From Herbinix hemicellulosilytica (GTDB lineage: Bacteria; Bacillota; Clostridia; Lachnospirales; Lachnospiraceae), in the NCBI RefSeq assembly GCF_002904165.1, contig NZ_CVTD020000010.1, positions 186,001-250,000 of the forward strand: 64,000 nt of DNA, read 5' to 3'. Below are positions 52,236-61,958 of this stretch, in pieces. The stretch's first letter is position 1. Each line of letters begins with the position of its first letter. The notes beneath the pieces were generated by a model, which saw nothing but the letters and a program-made list of their open reading frames with translations, was not told the origin of the DNA and searched no databases. The position numbers were made by a program, and so were the translations under genes.

Positions 52236-53261
52236 GTGAAGGATTTTGACAATAAGGTCTTGCTGATTACCGGAGGGACCGGCTCTTTCGGTCATGCGGT
52301 AATGGAAAGATTTTTAAATACAAATATAGCTGAAATAAGAATCTTTTCCAGAGATGAGAAAAAGCAGTACAAAATGAGACGAACCTATGACGATGACAGG
52401 CTTAAGTTTTATATCGGGGATGTCAGGGATTTAGACAGTGTTAAGAACGCAATGCATAATGTAGATTATATATTTCATGCGGCTGCTTTAAAGCAGGTCC
52501 CTTCCTGCGAGTTTTTCCCTTTGGAAGCCGTAAAAACCAACATTTTCGGCACTGAAAATGTCCTTACTGCTGCAATTGAGGCGGGAGTAAAAAAAGTAAT
52601 ATGTCTTTCGACTGATAAAGCGGCTTATCCGATTAACGCTATGGGCATTTCCAAAGCAATGATGGAGAAAGTTTTTATAGCAAAATCAAAAACTGTAGAT
52701 CCTGAGAAAACTAAGATATGCGGAACCCGATATGGAAATGTTATGGCTTCCCGCGGCTCTGTCATACCCTTATTTGTTGAGCAGATAAAAGCGGGTAAGC
52801 CTCTTACTGTTACCGATCCAAATATGACCAGGTTTCTTATGAATCTGGATGAAGCGGTGGATTTGGTTGTATTTGCTTTTGAACATGCAGAATCTGGAGA
52901 CATTATGGTACAAAAATCCCCAGCCTGTACTATAGGGGATCTTGCCATAGCCATTAAGGAAATATTCCAAGCGGACAATGAAATAAAAATTATCGGCACC
53001 CGTCATGGGGAAAAGTTGTACGAAACCTTACTTACGAAAGAAGAGATGGCCGTAGCAATTGATATGGGGAATTTTTATAGGATACCTGCAGATAAAAGAG
53101 AGTTTAACTATGACAAGTATTTTACCACCGGTGATATTAGGCTTTCTACTATAGACGAATATAACTCCCATAATACCGAGCGGTTAACCGTTGAGCAGAT
53201 AAAGGAAAAACTCCTGAAGCTTGATTATATACAAAAAGAATTGCAAAAAAGAAACTTCTAG
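52236..53261 (+). CDS. UDP-N-acetylglucosamine 4,6-dehydratase/5-epimerase (CapE/FnlA/WbjB type)
   Basis: SDR enzyme of 341 residues: NAD site LLITGGTGSFGHAVMERFL, FHAAALKQVPSCEFFP, and GISKAMMEK. The CapD/CapE family normally reads Tyr-x-x-x-Lys; here the Met-Gly-Ile-Ser-Lys form of the 5-inverting group is seen. It converts UDP-GlcNAc to a 4-keto-6-deoxy-L-sugar. GTG 52236 is preferred because GGGAGAG precedes it; a TTG 15 bases earlier is part of that site. The next two genes complete a UDP-L-amino-sugar pathway. Confidence 0.87.
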   Translation: MKDFDNKVLLITGGTGSFGHAVMERFLNTNIAEIRIFSRDEKKQYKMRRTYDDDRLKFYIGDVRDLDSVKNAMHNVDYIFHAAALKQVPSCEFFPLEAVKTNIFGTENVLTAAIEAGVKKVICLSTDKAAYPINAMGISKAMMEKVFIAKSKTVDPEKTKICGTRYGNVMASRGSVIPLFVEQIKAGKPLTVTDPNMTRFLMNLDEAVDLVVFAFEHAESGDIMVQKSPACTIGDLAIAIKEIFQADNEIKIIGTRHGEKLYETLLTKEEMAVAIDMGNFYRIPADKREFNYDKYFTTGDIRLSTIDEYNSHNTERLTVEQIKEKLLKLDYIQKELQKRNF

Positions 53262-53351
53262 ATAAGTATTTAATTTTATTGATAAAATTTGCAGAAAAAT
53301 GAATTTTTTAGTTTGATCGTATTTAATGAGACCTGGTAATGGGAGGAATTC

Positions 53352-54209
53352 ATGAAAATATTGATCATAGGGGCCACAGGTATGGCAGGCCATATGATTT
53401 CAATGTATTTTATAAAAACCGGGCATGAAGTTACCGCTTTATCCCGTAAGAAATTCTCATACTGTAAAAATATTATTGCTGACATTACTGATTTTTCAAT
53501 CCTTAGAGGAATAATCGAAGCAGGAGATTATGACGCGGTTATAAACGCAGTAGGTATTTTAAATCAGGAAGCCGAAAAAAATAAGCCTTTGGCAGTTCTT
53601 TTAAACAGTTATCTGCCCCACTTTTTAAGCGATATTACCGAAAATATAAAAACGAAGGTAATTCATTTAAGTACAGATTGCGTTTTTTCCGGGAAAACCG
53701 GAGGATATAATGAAAACTCGTTACCTGACGGTACGGATTTTTATTCCGAATCAAAAGCCCTTGGAGAACTTAACGATGAGAAAAACTTAACATTTCGAAC
53801 GTCTATTATAGGGCCTGATCCGGATGAAAACGGGATAGGTTTATTTAATTGGTTTATGAAACAGGAAGGCACTGTTAAGGGTTATACAAAAGTGATATGG
53901 ACCGGTGTAACGACCCTTACTATGGCAAAGGCAGCGGAAAGAGCATTAATCGAAAACATAACCGGCTTATATCACCTGGTAAATAATTGCCCGATAAGCA
54001 AATACAATTTGCTGAAAATGTTTAACAAACATGTAAGAAACGGCCAGTTGGATATAATACCGTTCGATACGGAAAATGTTAATAAATCCTTGGTAAATAC
54101 CCGGACTGATTTTTCATTTAAAGTTCCCGATTATGAAACCATGATTATAGAAATGAAAGAATGGATTTTAAATCATAAGGAGCTTTATCCCCACTATCAA
54201 ATTATATAA
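53352..54209 (+). CDS. RmlD-like 4-keto sugar nucleotide reductase
   Basis: SDR enzyme of 285 residues: MKILIIGATGMAGHMISMYF (NADPH site), INAVGILNQEAEKN, STDCVFSGKTGGYNE, YSESKALGE with catalytic Tyr-x-x-x-Lys, all as in dTDP-4-dehydrorhamnose reductase. It has no C-terminal cupin domain, unlike CapF of the L-FucNAc pathway. It reduces the 4-keto group made by the upstream enzyme. GGGAGG precedes the ATG. Confidence 0.85.
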   Translation: MKILIIGATGMAGHMISMYFIKTGHEVTALSRKKFSYCKNIIADITDFSILRGIIEAGDYDAVINAVGILNQEAEKNKPLAVLLNSYLPHFLSDITENIKTKVIHLSTDCVFSGKTGGYNENSLPDGTDFYSESKALGELNDEKNLTFRTSIIGPDPDENGIGLFNWFMKQEGTVKGYTKVIWTGVTTLTMAKAAERALIENITGLYHLVNNCPISKYNLLKMFNKHVRNGQLDIIPFDTENVNKSLVNTRTDFSFKVPDYETMIIEMKEWILNHKELYPHYQII

Positions 54210-54233
54210 TGCCGCATAAGGGGGAGTAAAATA

Positions 54234-55361
54234 TTGAGCAGATTAAAACTAATGACTATTGTAGGAACAAGACCGGAGATAATTAAATTATCGGAGATTA
54301 TTAAAAAATGTGATAAATATTTTAATCATATTTTGGTCCATACAGGCCAGAATTACGACAGTATGTTAAAAGACGTATTTTTTCAAGATCTGGATTTAAG
54401 GAGTCCGGATTTCTGCCTTGATGTTGCAGGTGAAAACTTAGGCGCAACCATTGGAAATATTATCTCTAAATCATATGATATTATGGTCCGCATAAAGCCG
54501 GATGCCCTTCTGGTCCTTGGGGATACAAATTCGACACTAAGTGTCATATCTGCAAAAAGATTGAAAATTCCGATATTTCATCTTGAAGCCGGTAACCGTT
54601 GCTTTGACGAAAACCTTCCCGAAGAGGTAAACAGAAAAATAGTGGACCATGTAAGCGACGTAAATCTTTGTTATACTGAACATGCAAGAAGATATTTAAA
54701 TTTTGAAGGAATCCCGAAAGAAAGGACCTTTGTTGTGGGGTCTCCTATGGCGGAAGTATTGGATAAATACCGGGACAAAATAGAAAAAAGCCGGATACTT
54801 GAGGAATTAGGCCTTATCAAAAGAAAATATATCCTTCTTTCTGCTCACAGGGAAGAAAATATAGATCTTGAAAACAACTTTATTGAGCTGATGAATGCGG
54901 TAAATTCCATTGCCGAAACTTATGATATGCCCGTAATATACAGTACCCATCCGAGAAGCAAAAAGTTTATAGAAAAGAGAAACTTTACCTTTCATCCGGG
55001 GGTAAGAAGCCTTAGACCGTTCGGTTTTATAGATTATAATTGCCTGCAGAAAAATGCATATTGTGTGGTTTCAGACAGTGGAACCCTTGCGGAGGAAGCT
55101 TCTTATTTTAAATTTCCTGCCGTATCAATAAGAACCAGTACGGAAAGGCCGGAGGCACTGGATAAAGGAAATATGGTGATAGGGGGTATTACAAAAGATC
55201 AGGTGCTTTCCGGTATAGAATTGGCCGTAAAAATGCATTTAAACGGTGATATAGGCTCTGATGTACCCGATTATATCGATATAAATGTAAGTACCAAGGT
55301 GGTAAAACTTATTCAGAGTTATACGGGGATAGTTAATAAGATGGTATGGAGAAAAAATTGA
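54234..55361 (+). CDS. UDP-N-acetylglucosamine 2-epimerase family (WecB/FnlC/CapG type)
   Basis: Protein of 375 residues: TIVGTRPEIIKLSEII, LVHTGQNYDSML, VLGDTNSTLS, HLEAGNRCFDENLPEEVNRKI, LLSAHREEN and SDSGTLAEEA. The GNRCFDENLPEE form is that of the group acting on 6-deoxy-L-sugars rather than on UDP-GlcNAc. The start is TTG 54234 with GGGGGAG upstream. It completes the UDP-L-amino-sugar set and is the last + strand gene of the capsule cluster. Confidence 0.88.
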   Translation: MSRLKLMTIVGTRPEIIKLSEIIKKCDKYFNHILVHTGQNYDSMLKDVFFQDLDLRSPDFCLDVAGENLGATIGNIISKSYDIMVRIKPDALLVLGDTNSTLSVISAKRLKIPIFHLEAGNRCFDENLPEEVNRKIVDHVSDVNLCYTEHARRYLNFEGIPKERTFVVGSPMAEVLDKYRDKIEKSRILEELGLIKRKYILLSAHREENIDLENNFIELMNAVNSIAETYDMPVIYSTHPRSKKFIEKRNFTFHPGVRSLRPFGFIDYNCLQKNAYCVVSDSGTLAEEASYFKFPAVSIRTSTERPEALDKGNMVIGGITKDQVLSGIELAVKMHLNGDIGSDVPDYIDINVSTKVVKLIQSYTGIVNKMVWRKN

Positions 55362-55420
55362 TAAAGCATAGTAGAATTATGTGAAATAATTATATAAAAT
55401 TAAAGGATTTTAAATAATAT

Positions 55421-55503
55421 AAAGAGAGGTACTTATATTTCCAACTTATACACTACGAGTATGTGAACTCGTAGTGTAATTTTGGAAAATTAAGTACCTC
55501 TTT
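55421..55503. terminator. 83-base imperfect hairpin between convergent genes
   Basis: Arms 55421-55460 and 55467-55503 pair almost end to end; the top is perfect (TACACTACGAGT with ACTCGTAGTGTA, 6-base loop ATGTGA) and the base pairs AGAGGTACTT with AAGTACCTCT. A-rich and T-rich flanks would allow termination on either strand. The length is more than a terminator needs, so a small mobile hairpin or RNA is possible. Confidence 0.7.
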
Positions 55504-55526
55504 GATTTTACACAGTTTTTAAATTA

Positions 55527-55868
55527 TTACAGATTTGAGAAGAATGGCCTTCTTCTGATCCAGAAGAATATCCTCCGTATAATACCGGAAATGATACCGT
55601 AGAATATGTTGATTGCCGTACTTAAAAGGATATATTTTCTTGTGAAACTTAAGCATGTGAATTCGTGGAGTAAATCATCAATTGTTAAAACATCTTTCAG
55701 ATAATACAAACCGGTTATCATTGTCGTAAAGGTAAAAAGGTCAAGGATAAGAGCAACCCGCCAGTCTATTTCCGTAGTTAGCCGAGCAAATATACTAAAG
55801 AATAATGCACCGAGCAGACCCGGAACTATAAGAGCCAGGAAAAATTGAAAAAGTTGTAAAGCTATCAT
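55527..55868 (-). CDS. small membrane protein of unknown function
   Basis: Protein of 113 residues on the minus strand with three hydrophobic helices (about 3-28, 38-57, 75-96) and a basic C-terminus (RRIFFWIRRRPFFSNL). I do not recognise the family. ATG 55868 is chosen because GGGAGGTG precedes it. It lies between the capsule cluster and an ABC transporter. Confidence 0.55.
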   Translation of the reverse strand: MIALQLFQFFLALIVPGLLGALFFSIFARLTTEIDWRVALILDLFTFTTMITGLYYLKDVLTIDDLLHEFTCLSFTRKYILLSTAINIFYGIISGIIRRIFFWIRRRPFFSNL

Positions 55869-56148
55869 TGCGCACCTCCCCATATTTTATTTACCATATA
55901 TTAAAATATGCCGGGTACAAGATTAATGTTACATAATAACCGATATAGGCAAAATTTGTTGAAATATATTAAAATGTGTTATTCTTAATAACTTAAAAGT
56001 TTACGGTAAAATCCTGGGGAATTATAAAAGATGTGAAAAAATTTTATTGAAATTTTAGGAATTTATATAAGATCTTAATATTATAATTAATTTACATGTG
56101 ATAAACTTAAAAACAGCTAAAGATCCTTATTATATGGAGGTAGACAGC

Positions 56149-56853
56149 GTGAGTTCTTATGTAAAATTTGAAAATGTAAGTAAGGTATATCAATCGGGAT
56201 ATGTGAAACTGAATGCACTGCATGATGTATCTTTTGAGATAGAAGAAGGAGAAATATGTGTCATAGTCGGACAATCCGGTGCCGGAAAAACAACTCTTCT
56301 TAATATTCTCGGAGGGATGGATACCTTAACATCCGGTAAAGTCTTACTGGGTGATAAGGAAGTATCATCTTTAAGTAAGCACGAACTGACAAGATACCGT
56401 CGGGAAGATATCGGTTTTGTATTTCAGTTTTATAACCTAATACCAAATCTTACAGCCCTTGAAAATATTGAAATTGTAACTCAGATGATTAAAAATCCCC
56501 TGCCCGCCGAGCAGGTTTTAGAAAGTGTAGGATTAAAAGAGAGAATGCACCATTTTCCGGCTCAGCTTTCTGGAGGAGAACAGCAGCGGGTAGCAATTGC
56601 CAGAGCTTTGGCAAAAAGACCGAAACTTTTGCTTTGCGATGAACCTACAGGGGCATTGGATTATCAGACCGGAAGGCAAATACTCAAGCTTTTGCAGGAT
56701 CAAAGCAGGCAGAACAATATACCGGTTGTTATAGTTACCCACAATACGGCCCTTACGGCTATGGCAGACAGAGTAATACATTTAAAAAGCGGTACGGTGA
56801 TCTCCGTTCAGAAAAACGAAAATGCATTGCCGATAGAGGAGATTGAATGGTAA
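56149..56853 (+). CDS. MacB/LolD-type ABC transporter ATPase
   Basis: Cytoplasmic ATPase of 234 residues: Walker [11 protein letters not shown]-loop [19 protein letters not shown], signature LSGGEQQR, Walker [13 protein letters not shown] and His in VTHNT. The FYNLIP and EPTGALD forms are those of the MacB/LolD family of mechanotransmission and lipoprotein-type transporters. GTG 56149 is the likely start, with GGAGG 8 bases upstream; a GTG at 56098 lacks a site. It overlaps the permease gene by 7 bases. Confidence 0.92.
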   Translation: MSSYVKFENVSKVYQSGYVKLNALHDVSFEIEEGEICVIVGQSGAGKTTLLNILGGMDTLTSGKVLLGDKEVSSLSKHELTRYRREDIGFVFQFYNLIPNLTALENIEIVTQMIKNPLPAEQVLESVGLKERMHHFPAQLSGGEQQRVAIARALAKRPKLLLCDEPTGALDYQTGRQILKLLQDQSRQNNIPVVIVTHNTALTAMADRVIHLKSGTVISVQKNENALPIEEIEW

Positions 56854-59800
56854 TGAGACGAATAAAAGCATGGCATAAAAATAATTTCAGGGAAATAAAG
56901 CATACATTAGAACGTTACTTGGCTATTATGGCAATTATTGCCCTTGGTGTAGGTTTCTTTTCAGGCCTTAAAATTACCAAAAGGGCTATGGTAAAGACTC
57001 TCGATATTTATGCTGCCAATTATAAAATGTATGATTTTAAGCTGCTATCAACTTTGGGCTTTACAAAAGATGATGAAGAGTACTTTGCGAAAATGGAAGG
57101 GCTAAAGGCAGAAGGAGCCGTATCGTTAGATTTTATAGCGGAAACGGATATAGGCAAGGAAGTCGTACTAAAAGCCCATTCTATAACCGAGGATATTAAC
57201 CTATTAAATCTTAAAGCAGGAAGAATGCCGCAATTTGCCGATGAATGTATACTGGACGGCAGATATTTTTCGGAAGATGTTATAGGGACAAAAATTCGTG
57301 TGTCTATGGCAAATGATACTGATATTGTTGAATCTTTTGCAAATAAAGAATACACGGTTGTAGGGCTTGCCGACTCCGTAAATTACCTTAACTATGACCG
57401 GGGTATTACCGATTTGGCAGGAGGAACGGTTTACGGATTTGTATATATGCCAAAGGATAGTTTTGCAACCGATTACTTTACGGAGATCATGGTCCGTTAT
57501 AATGTATCCCATGAAGTATACAGCAAGGAATATGAGGAGTTTATTTCCGAAAAAGAAGAGCATCTAAAAGATGCCTTGGAAATCAGAGGTCAGCTTCGTC
57601 ATGATGATATAGTGGCAGAGGCAAAGAAAGAAGTAATGGAAGCCGAAAAAGAATATAAGGACGCTTATGATGAATATCTTGCTAAAAAATCCGAAGCAGA
57701 GGATGAACTTGACAAGGCATTAAAAAAGCTTCTGGAAGTTGAAAAGGAATTAAAAAATCAGGAAGAAAAATTAACCGATGCGGAAAAAGAGTTAAAAGAG
57801 GGAGAAAAAGAGTATGAAAAATCCCTGATGGATTATAAGAAAGCCCGGGAAAAATATGAAAGCGAAAAGAAAGAAACATTATCTAAATTAAATTCAGCTC
57901 TGGAAGAACTGGATAAGAACAGGGCTGACGTTGTTTCGGCAATAAGGCAGATAGAAGAAAGCGGAATAATAGATCAGTATAATCAGCTAAAAGAGAATGA
58001 AGCGTTTCTGGAAGCTGCCCTGTTACAGCTTCCTAGTCAGGACAGCGAGGAATTTGCTAGTCTGGAGACTCAGTTATATCAGGTAAAGAAAGCTTTGGCC
58101 GGAATCGAAGCATCCGGAGTCATTGCGCAATATAAGGAGCTTAAAGCCAATCTTTTAAAGATTGAAGATGGGCAAAAAGAACTTGACAAGGCAATAGAAG
58201 AAGCTGACCGCAAGTTAAAAGCAGCCGAATTACAGCTTAATGAGGCAAAAGTAACCCTGGATGAAGCCAAAGAGCAGATAGATAAAAATAAAGCCGATAT
58301 AGAAAAAGGATGGGAAGCTCTTAAAGAAGGTAAAACCGAATACGAAAAAGGTTATAATGAATACATTAAAAATAAAGAAGAAGCGGATAAGTCCTTAAAT
58401 GAAGCAAAAGAAGAACTGGATAAGGCAAGAAAGGAAATAGACGATGCCTGGAAAGAGATAGAAGATATCCCGAGAGCCAAGGTATACGTACTAAACCGAA
58501 ATCAAAACATGGGATATTCCAGTTTTGAAAACGATTCTTCCATAGTTGAGGGTATTGCAAAGGTACTGCCTGTTTTCTTCTTTTTGGTGGCAGCACTGGT
58601 ATGTACAAGTACCATGACAAGAATGGTTGACGAACAGAGAACTCAAATTGGAACCTTAAAAGCTTTGGGTTATAGTGACGGTTCGATAGCAGGAAAATAT
58701 ATCTCTTATTCGGGAAGTGCTGCGGTAATAGGATGTATTATAGGATATTATCTTGGATCTAAGTATTTTCCTATGGCAATATGGGAAGCTTACGGTATTT
58801 TATACGGTTTTGCTGATATAGAATATGTATTTGACTTGAAACTGGCTCTTATATCACTTCTTGTCTCTTTGCTTTGCTCGGTAGGTGTTACCTATACTTC
58901 CTGCAAGGCGGAGTTACTGCAGATGCCCGCACAGTTAATAAGGCCAAAAGCCCCCAAAGCAGGAAAACGGGTAATCCTTGAACATATCCCGTTTATATGG
59001 AAGAAGATCGGTTTTCTTCACAAGGTATCAATCAGAAACATACTTCGCTATAAGCGACGGTTCTTTATGACCGTTTTAGGTATTGCCGGATGTACCTCAC
59101 TGGTTGTTGCGGCAATGGGAATAAGTGATTCCATAAAAAATATTGTCAATGACCAGTTTGATTATATCATGACTTATGATTACAGCATTTCCTTTTCAAA
59201 AAGCTTAAGCAAAGAAGAACAGGAAGCTTTTAAGTCGGAATATGAAGATTTATTGTCCGTATGCATTTTCGTTTCCTCAGAAGAACTGGAAGCGGCAGAT
59301 GAAAGTAAAACCAAAAGAGTAACAGTGGTTGCTACCGATGATCCGGATATCACAAAAGTGGTAGGCTTACAGTATAAGGGTGAAGTAAAATCATATCCGG
59401 CTTTCGGTAAAGCTGCCGTAAACGATAAACTGGCAAAAGAATTGGGCTTAAAGCCCGGAAATAAAATCAGGGTTAAAGTAAAGGAAACCGAATATGTAGA
59501 TGTAGAAATAGAATTTATATTTGAGAATTACCTGTATAATTATCTGTTTATGACAGAGGAAACATACGAAGCTTTGTTTAATAAGGAAGCGGTTTATGAT
59601 ACCGTTTATGCGGTTACGGATAAAGAGGATATATATTCGGTATCGGCATCTTTATCTAAAGCCGAGAATGTCATAAACGTATCGGTACTTAATGATATGA
59701 GAACTATGGTAAACAACATGATGAAAAGCATGGACTATATCATTTGGCTTGTTATAATTTGTGCCTGTGCCCTGGGATTTGTAGTTATCTATAACCTGAA

Positions 59801-60131
59801 TAATATTAATATTACCGAGAGAAACAGGGAGATAGCAACTATAAAGGTTTTGGGTTTTTACTCCAGGGAAACAAAAGCCTATGTTTACAGGGAAACAATT
59901 ATACTTACCTTTATAGGAACAATGCTGGGGTTAGGGCTTGGCAAGCTTCTTCACGGATTTATTATGCAGCAGATAAAGGTGGAAGCCGTATCTTTTAAAG
60001 TGCAGATCTTTGCATCCAGTTACCTTATTTCGGTCCTGGTAACATTTATGATTACACTGCTGGTAAATTTGATACTGATGAAAAAAATCGAAAGAATTAA
60101 TATGGCTGAATCACTTAAATCTGTAGAATAA
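56847..60131 (+). CDS. FtsX-like ABC permease with long extracytoplasmic coiled coil
   Basis: Protein of 1094 residues. One helix (about 24-45) precedes an extracytoplasmic part; residues about 250-545 are a long Glu/Lys/Ala-rich heptad coiled coil broken by a short Gln/Gly-rich piece near 375-420. Two FtsX domains follow: helices near 570-700, then after a linker (725-1000) helices near 970-1090. The family couples ATP use to movement in the envelope rather than transport through a pore. The coiled coil could span the cell wall to an outer partner. ATG 56847 overlaps the ATPase stop. Confidence 0.88.
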   Translation: MVMRRIKAWHKNNFREIKHTLERYLAIMAIIALGVGFFSGLKITKRAMVKTLDIYAANYKMYDFKLLSTLGFTKDDEEYFAKMEGLKAEGAVSLDFIAETDIGKEVVLKAHSITEDINLLNLKAGRMPQFADECILDGRYFSEDVIGTKIRVSMANDTDIVESFANKEYTVVGLADSVNYLNYDRGITDLAGGTVYGFVYMPKDSFATDYFTEIMVRYNVSHEVYSKEYEEFISEKEEHLKDALEIRGQLRHDDIVAEAKKEVMEAEKEYKDAYDEYLAKKSEAEDELDKALKKLLEVEKELKNQEEKLTDAEKELKEGEKEYEKSLMDYKKAREKYESEKKETLSKLNSALEELDKNRADVVSAIRQIEESGIIDQYNQLKENEAFLEAALLQLPSQDSEEFASLETQLYQVKKALAGIEASGVIAQYKELKANLLKIEDGQKELDKAIEEADRKLKAAELQLNEAKVTLDEAKEQIDKNKADIEKGWEALKEGKTEYEKGYNEYIKNKEEADKSLNEAKEELDKARKEIDDAWKEIEDIPRAKVYVLNRNQNMGYSSFENDSSIVEGIAKVLPVFFFLVAALVCTSTMTRMVDEQRTQIGTLKALGYSDGSIAGKYISYSGSAAVIGCIIGYYLGSKYFPMAIWEAYGILYGFADIEYVFDLKLALISLLVSLLCSVGVTYTSCKAELLQMPAQLIRPKAPKAGKRVILEHIPFIWKKIGFLHKVSIRNILRYKRRFFMTVLGIAGCTSLVVAAMGISDSIKNIVNDQFDYIMTYDYSISFSKSLSKEEQEAFKSEYEDLLSVCIFVSSEELEAADESKTKRVTVVATDDPDITKVVGLQYKGEVKSYPAFGKAAVNDKLAKELGLKPGNKIRVKVKETEYVDVEIEFIFENYLYNYLFMTEETYEALFNKEAVYDTVYAVTDKEDIYSVSASLSKAENVINVSVLNDMRTMVNNMMKSMDYIIWLVIICACALGFVVIYNLNNINITERNREIATIKVLGFYSRETKAYVYRETIILTFIGTMLGLGLGKLLHGFIMQQIKVEAVSFKVQIFASSYLISVLVTFMITLLVNLILMKKIERINMAESLKSVE

Positions 60132-60415
60132 CTTTTTTAAAAACCTTAAGAAGCCGGTTTTACCGACCTCCAAAAGTCCAAGCAAAAGTCCTACAATTAG
60201 AAATCGGCTGCAAGGATAATTTAAGTCATCAAACTTTACATTTTATTCTTATTGGTTTTAGAATAAAATTAAGAAAAGAATTTGGATAAACAAGAAAAAT
60301 TTTTGATATGATTTACGTTATATAGACTAATAGTGGAAATATATCTATAATTATTAATACGTAAAACTGATATAAAATGGATGATTTTAACAAACTATTT
60401 AACAGAGGGATGTAT

Positions 60416-61600
60416 ATGGGTGCAGATTTTGACTTTGATAAAATAATAAACAGAAGAAATACAAACAGCATCAAATGGGATTATGTAGGTGCCAAGTATA
60501 AAAGGGACGATCTTATTCATCTCGGTGTGGCCGATATGGATTTTAGGTCTCCAGAACCTGTGATAGAAGCCATGCAGAAGATATTGGACTATGGGATATT
60601 TGGATATACAGGTATAAATGAAAGCTTTTTTACAAGCATTCAGCGCTGGATAAAGAAAAAAACCGGGATAAGTGTTCCAAAAGAATGGATTGTCTTTTGC
60701 CCTAAGGTTAATATGGCATCCAGTATCTGTGTAGACATATTAACAAAACCGGATGCAAAAGTTATAATAAACAGTCCGATATATAATCCTTTAAGAGAGG
60801 CGGTAACTAAAAACAACAGGAGATTGGTTGAAAGTCCGTTAGTTATTAACAACGGAAAATTCACTATGGATTTTGATTATATAGAATCAGTAACAGACAG
60901 TGAAACTGAAATGTTTATTTTAAGCAATCCCGATAATCCCAGCACCAGAGTATGGTCAAAGGAAGAACTGGATAGACTGGCTGATATTTGTATAAAAAAC
61001 AATTTGATATTATTCTCAGATGAAATTCATTCCGATATTTTGGCGGATAGGGTGCAATTTTACAGTTCATTGAATTTGAAGCAGGATATCTATGACAGAC
61101 TGATTTATGCTAGTTCTTTAACAAAAACTTTTAATATACCCGGAATAATTATTTCATATATGATTATTCCCAATATACAACTTCGCAATAAAGTTAAAAA
61201 AGAGTTAGACAGGCTGTCCCAAAACAGCCCTAATATCTTTTCCTTAGCAGCTATAGAAGCAGCGTACAATAATTGTGACGAATGGGTGAAAGAAGTTAAT
61301 GCCTATATAAATGAAAATGATAAGTTTTTTAGAACTTTTATAAAGGAACATATGGAAGAGTTAAAGGTAATGCCAAGAGAAGGAACATATTTGCTGTGGG
61401 TAGATTATTCAGCACTTAATATAAGTGAAGATAAAATGTGTGAATGGTTTATCAATGATGCGAAAGTGGAAGTCCAAATGGGATCTAACTTTGGCAAGGA
61501 AGGCAGAGGATATTTTCGTGTTAATATTGCAGCATCAAGAAAATTGCTTTTGCAGGCTTTGAATAATATGAAGGATGCTTATCACAAGTTAAAGCAATGA
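60416..61600 (+). CDS. PatB/MalY-type cystathionine beta-lyase
   Basis: PLP aminotransferase-fold enzyme of 394 residues: FDFDKIINRRNTNSIKWD, HLGVADMDFRSPEPV, ILSNPDNPS and the PLP Lys in YASSLTKTFNIPG. The family splits cystathionine or cysteine conjugates to ammonia, pyruvate and thiol. ATG 60416 is chosen because GAGGGA precedes it and it gives the normal N-terminus; ATG 60377 adds 13 atypical residues. The upstream 284 bases are AT-rich, with TTGGAT (60282) and TATGAT (60307) as a possible wide-spaced promoter. Confidence 0.88.
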   Translation: MGADFDFDKIINRRNTNSIKWDYVGAKYKRDDLIHLGVADMDFRSPEPVIEAMQKILDYGIFGYTGINESFFTSIQRWIKKKTGISVPKEWIVFCPKVNMASSICVDILTKPDAKVIINSPIYNPLREAVTKNNRRLVESPLVINNGKFTMDFDYIESVTDSETEMFILSNPDNPSTRVWSKEELDRLADICIKNNLILFSDEIHSDILADRVQFYSSLNLKQDIYDRLIYASSLTKTFNIPGIIISYMIIPNIQLRNKVKKELDRLSQNSPNIFSLAAIEAAYNNCDEWVKEVNAYINENDKFFRTFIKEHMEELKVMPREGTYLLWVDYSALNISEDKMCEWFINDAKVEVQMGSNFGKEGRGYFRVNIAASRKLLLQALNNMKDAYHKLKQ

Positions 61601-61958
61601 AATTGAAACAATGGATATAAACAGAGTATTAAAATAATGTACTTAATACTATAGGCTTTTTGCTCATATGCAGTGAACTAATTATGCTTCTTTCAGGCAT
61701 ACAAGCAAAATATGCTTGTAGCTTGGAAAGGAGCTTTTATATTTAAAAAAATTACCAGAAAGTATAATGGGCTTATAGTTTTTTACAGCTATATAAGTAA
61801 AAAATTAATTATATAAAAAAATAATAAAAAAATATTTTCAAAAGCCCAGTAATATTGTAATTTATTATTATAAAAGATATTTTATGATGTGTTTTGCAAT
61901 ACCCTGATGCATCGTTTGGCAGCTATAATGCCTTATATTTAACGTCCGGGAGGAATAA
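61601..61958. other. intergenic region with a small palindrome
   Basis: A 358-base AT-rich gap. TACAAGCA/TGCTTGTA (61700-61720, 5-base loop) forms a perfect 8-base stem, followed by AGCTTGGAAAGGAGCTT; weakly terminator-like. No gene seen. Confidence 0.4.
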
